The notes beneath the pieces are model-generated. The model was given only the letters and a program-made list of their open reading frames with translations, did no database searches and was not told the origin of the DNA. Both the position numbers and the translations under genes were made by a program. This document shows, one piece after another, positions 13,646 through 17,575 of a stretch of DNA of 17,575 nucleotides. Within the stretch, counting starts at the first letter, position 1. Each line of letters starts with the position of its first letter. Location: assembly GCA_031275035.1 (NCBI GenBank), contig JAISPH010000195.1, positions 1-17,575 on the forward strand, read 5' to 3'. This DNA is from Treponema sp. (GTDB lineage: Bacteria > Spirochaetota > Spirochaetia > Treponematales > Breznakiellaceae).

Positions 13646-16600
13646 AGCCCGAAAGACTGGTTCTGGAGAATTTCGGGCCCTTTGTGGGCCGTACCGAAAT
13701 TGACTTTAGTTCCCTGGAGGACATTTTTCTTATCACCGGAAAAACCGGTTCCGGCAAAACCACCATTTTCGATGCAGTCTGCTTTGCCCTTTACGGAACC
13801 GTTCCGGGAAGCCGCCGGGGCCACATATCCCGGCTGCGGAGCGATTATGCCATGGAAGGAAACTGTTCCGTTACCCTGGACTTTCTTCTGGGCAGCAGGC
13901 GTTTCCGTATCATCAGAAGCCCCAAACAGGAAAAGCCCAGAAAGCGGGGCTCCGGCGCCGTTATGGCGGAGGAAACCACGGAGCTCTACGAGCTGAAGAA
14001 GAACCCCGAGCCTGTCTGCTCCAGGAAGTCCGAAGCCGACAGTAAAATCAAAGAACTCATCGGCCTCCAGGCGGAGGAGTTCTTCAAGATCGTGCTCCTC
14101 CCCCAGGGAGAGTTTGCCGAATTCCTCAGGCAGAATACCAGCGAAAGGCAGAACGTCCTGGGGAAGCTCTTTCCCGTAAATACGGCGGTTCGCATCAGGG
14201 ATCTGGCCCATGAGCGGGCAAAGGAAGAGACCCTCAGACTCCGTGAAGCCCAGCGGATTCTGGAGGAACTCCGTCAGCGGGTTTCCCTCGATAATTTTGA
14301 AGAACTTCGCACCGCCGCCGAAGAAAGTTTGAAGACGGCGAAAAACCGGAACGCTCTGTTGGCGGGGGAAAAATCCCGGCTGGAGGAACTGCTAAAACTG
14401 GTGGAATCGGAACGGCGCGCTGCCGGAGAACTGGTGGAGATCCGCCGGGCGGAAGAGACGGCCCTGCCGGAGGCCGCCGATCTGGCGGAACGGGAAAAAA
14501 AACTGGCCCTTTCCCGGCAGGCTCAGCCCCTGCGGCATCACCTGGTTCTGGAGGAAGAAAAACGCCGCAGCCTGGAGCAGGCGGAGGCGGATCTTGTCCG
14601 GGCTATGGAAGAAAAGGCCGCAGCCCTGGAACAGGCGGAAGCGGCGGAGGGGCGGAAGAAGGCCGCCGCGGCCCTGGAGGAGGAACTGCTGAAACTCCGG
14701 GAGATACGGCCCGCCCTGGTCAGGATGATCGCCGAAGAGGAAGAGATACGCCTTGCCCGGGAGGAAAGTGAAAAACTAAAAACCAGGCTGCTGGCGCTGA
14801 ACAGAGAGAACGGCCTTTTAACGCGGAACCTGCATGAAAAGGATGCCGAAATTACGGCGCAGCAGAAACTCTCGGAACAGGTAAGGGAATTTGAACTCCA
14901 ATGGGAAAAAGCCAGGGATGTCAAAGACAGCCTTGTGGAATTGAAGGAGATCGCCGCCGCCGCGGAAACCGCCGCCGCCGCCAGTGAAGCCGCCCGCCGC
15001 CGCCTTGAAGAAACCGCCGCCCGCCGGGCTGAACTGGAACGCCGCATTCCGGTACTCCAGGGGGAACTGGAAACATTAAAGCGGGAAAAGGAATTGGGGG
15101 AACGGAGCCGCATGGCGGTTCATCTGGCGGCGGAGTTGAAAAAGGGCGAACCCTGTCCGGTATGCGGTTCCAGGGAACATCCCCTGCCCGCCGCCGCGGG
15201 AAAACCTCTCTTCGATGTCAATGAACGGATTGCCGCCCAGGAACATTCCCTTAAAGACGCCGAGAAGAATCTTGCCGTGGCCGGAACCGAAGAGCAGTCT
15301 CAGCGCCGGGAGGCGGAACGGCTGGACGGGGAGATTGCGGCCCTTGCCCGGGATGCGGCGGCTGTTATGCCGGCAGGATCCATACCGGCGGCGCTTTTTG
15401 AAGGCTCCAGCATGGACGCCGCCGGCAGGATCCCCGGTTCCGGCGCCGTATCCCGGCTGCTGGAAGAGCATATTCTCAAACTGAACGCCATAGTAAGTTC
15501 CCGGGATGAAGCCCGCCGGGCCGCTGTTCGTATCGCCGCCCTGTACCGGGAAAAGGACGAAATTACATCCGTCCTGGCGGCGCAGGCAAAGGAAACGGCG
15601 GGACTTGAAGAAAAGAATAAAACCCTAGAAGCCCATGTACAGGAGCTTCAGCATGGACATGCCCTTCTGGCGGAGAACCTGTCCGGCGGCATTAACGGCG
15701 GCGGGAATTCCGCCGGCGCCCTGGAGATCCTGGATGAACGGATAGAGGAACTTGATATGGAGATACGGAGCAGCCGGGAGGCGGCGGAGCAGGCGGGCCG
15801 TTTTCTTGCCGCCGCCCTGGCCCGGGAAGAGTCCTGCCGCGCTCAGCGGGGTGAAGGGGCGGTCCAGTTTCAGGCCGCCGCATCGGCCCTGGCGGAGGCC
15901 CTGGCGGATTCTCCCTTTGCAGATACCGGCGCCCTGCGGGAGGCCGCCCTGGACGGAGAAACCGAGCGCCGCCTGGAAGAGGAGATCCGCCGGCGGAAGG
16001 ATGAGCGTGAACGGATAAAAACCGCCGCCGCCGGGAAGGAACGGGCCCTGGAACAGATCCGGGCCGGCATTGAAACATGCCTGCAGCAGCTTGGGCGCTT
16101 GTCCATACCGCCGGGCTCTCCGGCATACGGTTCTGAAGAAGGCCTCGAAGCGGCGGAGATCCGTTCCCGGCTGGAGGATCTTGAGGCGGAAATGGCGGCG
16201 GCGGAAACGGAGCGGGACCGGTCCGCCGCGGCCCTGGATGCCCTGGAACGGGACGCAGCCCAGCTGCGGGAAAAGACCCGGCGTTACGATGAATTAACCA
16301 GAAATGCCACGGCGCTTACCGGCCTGGCAGATGATCTTTCGGGGAAAAACCCCGGAAAAAAATCTTTTGACGCATGGCTTTTAGGGCTTTATCTGGCGGA
16401 AGTTGCCGCCTACGCCACCCGCCGTCTTCAGCGGATGAGCGAATCCAGGTATTCCCTCCTTCTGGACAACGCCGGTGAAACCGGCAGGGCCCGGACAGGG
16501 CTGGATCTCGCGGTTTTTGACGCGTATACCGGAAAAACCAGACCCTGCGCTACCCTTTCGGGGGGCGAGAGCTTTATGGCCTCTATCAGCCTTGCCCTGG

Positions 16601-16869
16601 GGCTGGCCGACTCGATCCAGAACAGGACCGGCGGGATACGGCTGGATGCGGTCTTTATTGATGAAGGTTTCGGCAGCCTGGATGACGCCACCCTTGAAAA
16701 GGCTCTGGGTATTCTGGAGGAACTGCGGGATCACCGCATGGTGGGACTCATCTCCCATGTAGGCGAAATGAAATCCCGTATTCCAAGCCGTATTGAAGTG
16801 GTAAAATCCGGTTCAGGTTCAAAAATTCGTATCGAGAAGGATACGGATATGTCCCCGCTCAACATATAA
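13642..16869 (+). CDS. sbcC: exonuclease subunit SbcC (Rad50-like ATPase)
   Basis: 1075 residues, the normal family size. The N-terminal Walker A is GKTGSGKTT (33-41), followed by a Q-loop region near LLPQGEFAEFLR. Two long Ala/Glu/Arg-rich coiled coils run from about residue 180 to 930. They are broken near the middle by the zinc hook CPVC (505-508), through which two SbcC molecules join. The C-terminal ABC signature LSGGE is at 972-976 and Walker B VFIDEGFGSLDD begins at 1004. The ATPase drives SbcD nuclease activity at DNA ends and hairpins. The coding sequence is GC-rich with many in-frame GCC runs (for example 14950-15030), as expected for Ala-rich coiled coils. No terminator is evident after the stop; tRNA-Pro begins 11 bases later on the other strand. 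Confidence 0.97.
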   Translation: MKPERLVLENFGPFVGRTEIDFSSLEDIFLITGKTGSGKTTIFDAVCFALYGTVPGSRRGHISRLRSDYAMEGNCSVTLDFLLGSRRFRIIRSPKQEKPRKRGSGAVMAEETTELYELKKNPEPVCSRKSEADSKIKELIGLQAEEFFKIVLLPQGEFAEFLRQNTSERQNVLGKLFPVNTAVRIRDLAHERAKEETLRLREAQRILEELRQRVSLDNFEELRTAAEESLKTAKNRNALLAGEKSRLEELLKLVESERRAAGELVEIRRAEETALPEAADLAEREKKLALSRQAQPLRHHLVLEEEKRRSLEQAEADLVRAMEEKAAALEQAEAAEGRKKAAAALEEELLKLREIRPALVRMIAEEEEIRLAREESEKLKTRLLALNRENGLLTRNLHEKDAEITAQQKLSEQVREFELQWEKARDVKDSLVELKEIAAAAETAAAASEAARRRLEETAARRAELERRIPVLQGELETLKREKELGERSRMAVHLAAELKKGEPCPVCGSREHPLPAAAGKPLFDVNERIAAQEHSLKDAEKNLAVAGTEEQSQRREAERLDGEIAALARDAAAVMPAGSIPAALFEGSSMDAAGRIPGSGAVSRLLEEHILKLNAIVSSRDEARRAAVRIAALYREKDEITSVLAAQAKETAGLEEKNKTLEAHVQELQHGHALLAENLSGGINGGGNSAGALEILDERIEELDMEIRSSREAAEQAGRFLAAALAREESCRAQRGEGAVQFQAAASALAEALADSPFADTGALREAALDGETERRLEEEIRRRKDERERIKTAAAGKERALEQIRAGIETCLQQLGRLSIPPGSPAYGSEEGLEAAEIRSRLEDLEAEMAAAETERDRSAAALDALERDAAQLREKTRRYDELTRNATALTGLADDLSGKNPGKKSFDAWLLGLYLAEVAAYATRRLQRMSESRYSLLLDNAGETGRARTGLDLAVFDAYTGKTRPCATLSGGESFMASISLALGLADSIQNRTGGIRLDAVFIDEGFGSLDDATLEKALGILEELRDHRMVGLISHVGEMKSRIPSRIEVVKSGSGSKIRIEKDTDMSPLNI

Positions 16870-16880
16870 AAATACTATCG

Positions 16881-16953
16881 TCGGGTAGGCGGGAGTCGAA
16901 CCCGCGACCTCATGGTCCCGAACCATGCGCGCTACCAACTGCGCTACTGCCCG
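16881..16953 (-). tRNA. tRNA-Pro (anticodon CGG)
   Basis: A 73-base cloverleaf. The D stem is GCGC/GCGC, the anticodon stem CATGG/CCATG with loop TTCGGGA (CGG, bases 16918-16920), and the T stem GCGGG/CCCGC with loop TTCGACT. C1-G72 and A73 are the bacterial proline identity elements. The acceptor stem CGGGCAG/CTACCCG has one C·A mismatch at positions 5-68. CCA is not encoded. A T-rich stretch follows about ten bases after the 3' end. Confidence 0.93.
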
Positions 16954-16978
16954 AAAAAAACCCGCCCAAGCAGGCGGG
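16954..16978 (-). terminator. intrinsic terminator directly before tRNA-Pro
   Basis: On the minus strand CCCGCC (16978-16973) pairs with GGCGGG (16966-16961) around a 6-base loop, followed by seven T (16960-16954). The last T is the base just before tRNA-Pro position 1. It would end transcripts coming from tRNA-Asp. Confidence 0.8.
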
Positions 16979-17010
16979 CTCTACCTCGACAAGTTCGGCG
17001 GGAGCTCCGT

Positions 17011-17108
17011 TTCAAGCCCCCCAAAGGCTTCTAAACGTGGAGTTTCCCGCGGAAAATCCAACACAAAACCGTCCAGAGATGGTTTTGTAACGGGAGCGAC
17101 GGGGCTTG
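17011..17108. repeat. partial duplicate of the tRNA-Asp 3' end and its flank, interrupted by a hairpin insert
   Basis: Bases 17089-17108 are an exact 20-base copy of 17252-17271, that is, the last 18 bases of tRNA-Asp plus two flanking bases. Bases 17011-17037 resemble the 25 bases next to tRNA-Asp on that side (17231-17255). In the real locus these two parts are contiguous. Here about 51 bases lie between them, bounded by AACG on both sides and holding an ACAAAACC/GGTTTTGT hairpin (17071-17088 region) and a small TTTCC/GGAAA hairpin. It reads as a duplicated tRNA 3' region later hit by a tiny insertion. Confidence 0.6.
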
Positions 17109-17148
17109 CTTTCCGGTCGTAAACCTCCTGTTTGCTCCCTCCAGGCCG

Positions 17149-17230
17149 GCCTTTTTGCTAAACCGCCATCCCTGGCGGTTTGCCCATGCAAGGCTGCGCC
17201 TTGCTTGCTTTCCATGGGCCGCAAAAAGGC
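17149..17230. repeat. multi-branched palindrome between the tRNA-Asp 3' end copies
   Basis: The outer stem GCCTTTTTGC (17149-17158) / GCAAAAAGGC (17221-17230) is perfect. Inside are AAACCGCCA-TCCC-TGGCGGTTT (17160-17181) and a stem GCCCATG (17182-17188) / CATGGGC (17213-17219), which itself contains GCAAGGC-TGC-GCCTTGC (17188-17204). All stems pair without mismatch. The layout is a closed multi-arm structure of 82 bases with no coding capacity. Confidence 0.7.
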
Positions 17231-17253
17231 TTCAAGCCCCAAAAGCTTCTAAA

Positions 17254-17328
17254 CGGGAGCGACGGGGCTTGAACCCGCGATCTCCGGCTTGACAGGCCAG
17301 CGTGATAAACCAGCTTCACTACGCCCCC
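17254..17328 (-). tRNA. tRNA-Asp (anticodon GTC)
   Basis: 75 bases. The acceptor stem GGGGGCG/CGCTCCC has one G·T pair, the D stem is GTGA/TCAC, the anticodon stem is CTGGC/GCCGG with loop CTGTCAA (GTC at 17291-17293), and the T stem is GCGGG/CCCGT. G73 is the aspartate discriminator. CCA is not encoded. Bases CAAGCCCC near its 3' end could also pair with GGGGCTTG just downstream. Confidence 0.94.
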
Positions 17329-17339
17329 AAAGTGTTTTT

Positions 17340-17368
17340 ATTTTAATAAAAAGCAACAAAAGAGTCAA
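17340..17368 (-). promoter_or_regulatory. promoter of tRNA-Asp
   Basis: On the minus strand TTGACT (17368-17363), 17 bases, then TAAAAT (17345-17340). The mature tRNA-Asp starts 11 bases after the -10 box, a normal distance for a tRNA promoter. Confidence 0.75.
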
Positions 17369-17575
17369 CCGGCCGCATTGCTTCATCAGTAACTAACCGG
17401 GGGATATCCTTATCGAAACAAACGGGCATCGCCGCCTCTGGGGGAATCAACAACCCCGCCGCAAGCGGACGGGGTATGTTGGTTCTGATAAGTATGGATT
17501 TTATGCGGGATCCAACACCCCTGATCCAACAGTGGAGACTGTTATCAAAACCGCCCCAAGGGGCGGGGTATTGGA
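17369..17575. other. non-coding tail with GC-rich hairpins
   Basis: No gene is visible up to the window edge. A hairpin at 17454-17474 (CCCCGCCGC-AA-GCGG-A-CGGGG) is flanked by near-complementary AATCAACA and TGTTGGTT. A perfect CCGCCCC-AA-GGGGCGG hairpin lies at 17551-17566. Both are followed by GGTA or GTA, like the hairpin at 10636-10670, so they may be one small palindrome family. GATCCAACA occurs twice (17509-17517, 17523-17531). Confidence 0.5.

Noticed and set aside
14940..15030. GCC-rich runs in sbcC as a phase-variable microsatellite
   Set aside because: The repeats are short, mixed and in triplets, so length changes would stay in frame. They are explained by Ala-rich coiled coil in a GC-rich genome.

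Overview
The window reads as chromosomal DNA from a GC-rich anaerobic bacterium. My best guess is a spirochaete of the Treponema/Breznakiella kind: protein style, a lipoprotein with a loose lipobox, and tRNA genes that do not encode CCA. No 16S or other marker is present, so this is inference. There are 13 protein genes (one cut by the left edge), two tRNA genes, and three stretches rich in hairpins and repeats.

Bases 1-5496 (+) hold a tightly packed operon whose genes mostly overlap by ATGA or sit within 15 bp. It encodes the C-terminal end of a GlpA-like FAD dehydrogenase with a Bfd-type [2Fe-2S] domain, a second FAD/NAD(P) oxidoreductase, a small four-cysteine DUF1667 protein, an FGGY kinase, and a flavoprotein of the alkyl-DHAP synthase type. 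Together they look like a kinase plus redox module for a glycerol-like or other polyol substrate. The last gene adds either an ether-lipid-like step or another FAD-dependent step.

Bases 5570-10550 (-) hold an IclR-type regulator gene followed by a PTS operon: IIB, UlaA-type IIC, a phosphotriesterase-family hydrolase, a KDPG/KDPGal-type aldolase and a creatininase-family hydrolase. A terminator separates the regulator from the operon. Right after it come a strong sigma70-type promoter (TTGACA-N18-TATAAT) and two tandem 16-bp palindromes that look like the operator. The genes suggest uptake and phosphorylation of a sugar acid or lactone, ring hydrolysis, then retro-aldol cleavage. This block is less GC-rich than its flanks (hand counts of 38-43% in sample lines against 62% in sbcC), which suggests acquisition.

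Bases 9657-11246 carry three same-orientation copies of a structured repeat of about 106-136 bp around the regulator gene. Each copy has a closing stem around one or two hairpins, a conserved TTTTTAAGCGGTTGT linker, and a second palindrome. Several stems differ between copies by paired changes that keep the base pairing. This is the most unusual feature in the window.

Bases 11397-16869 (+) hold an M48 metalloprotease lipoprotein gene with a strong 5'-UTR hairpin, then sbcD and sbcC overlapping by ATGA. Bases 16881-17328 (-) hold tRNA-Pro(CGG) and tRNA-Asp(GTC). Between them lie an exact 20-bp copy of the tRNA-Asp 3' end, a multi-branched palindrome, and a perfect terminator whose T-run touches the first base of tRNA-Pro. 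The last 230 bases hold the tRNA-Asp promoter and GC-rich hairpins but no gene.
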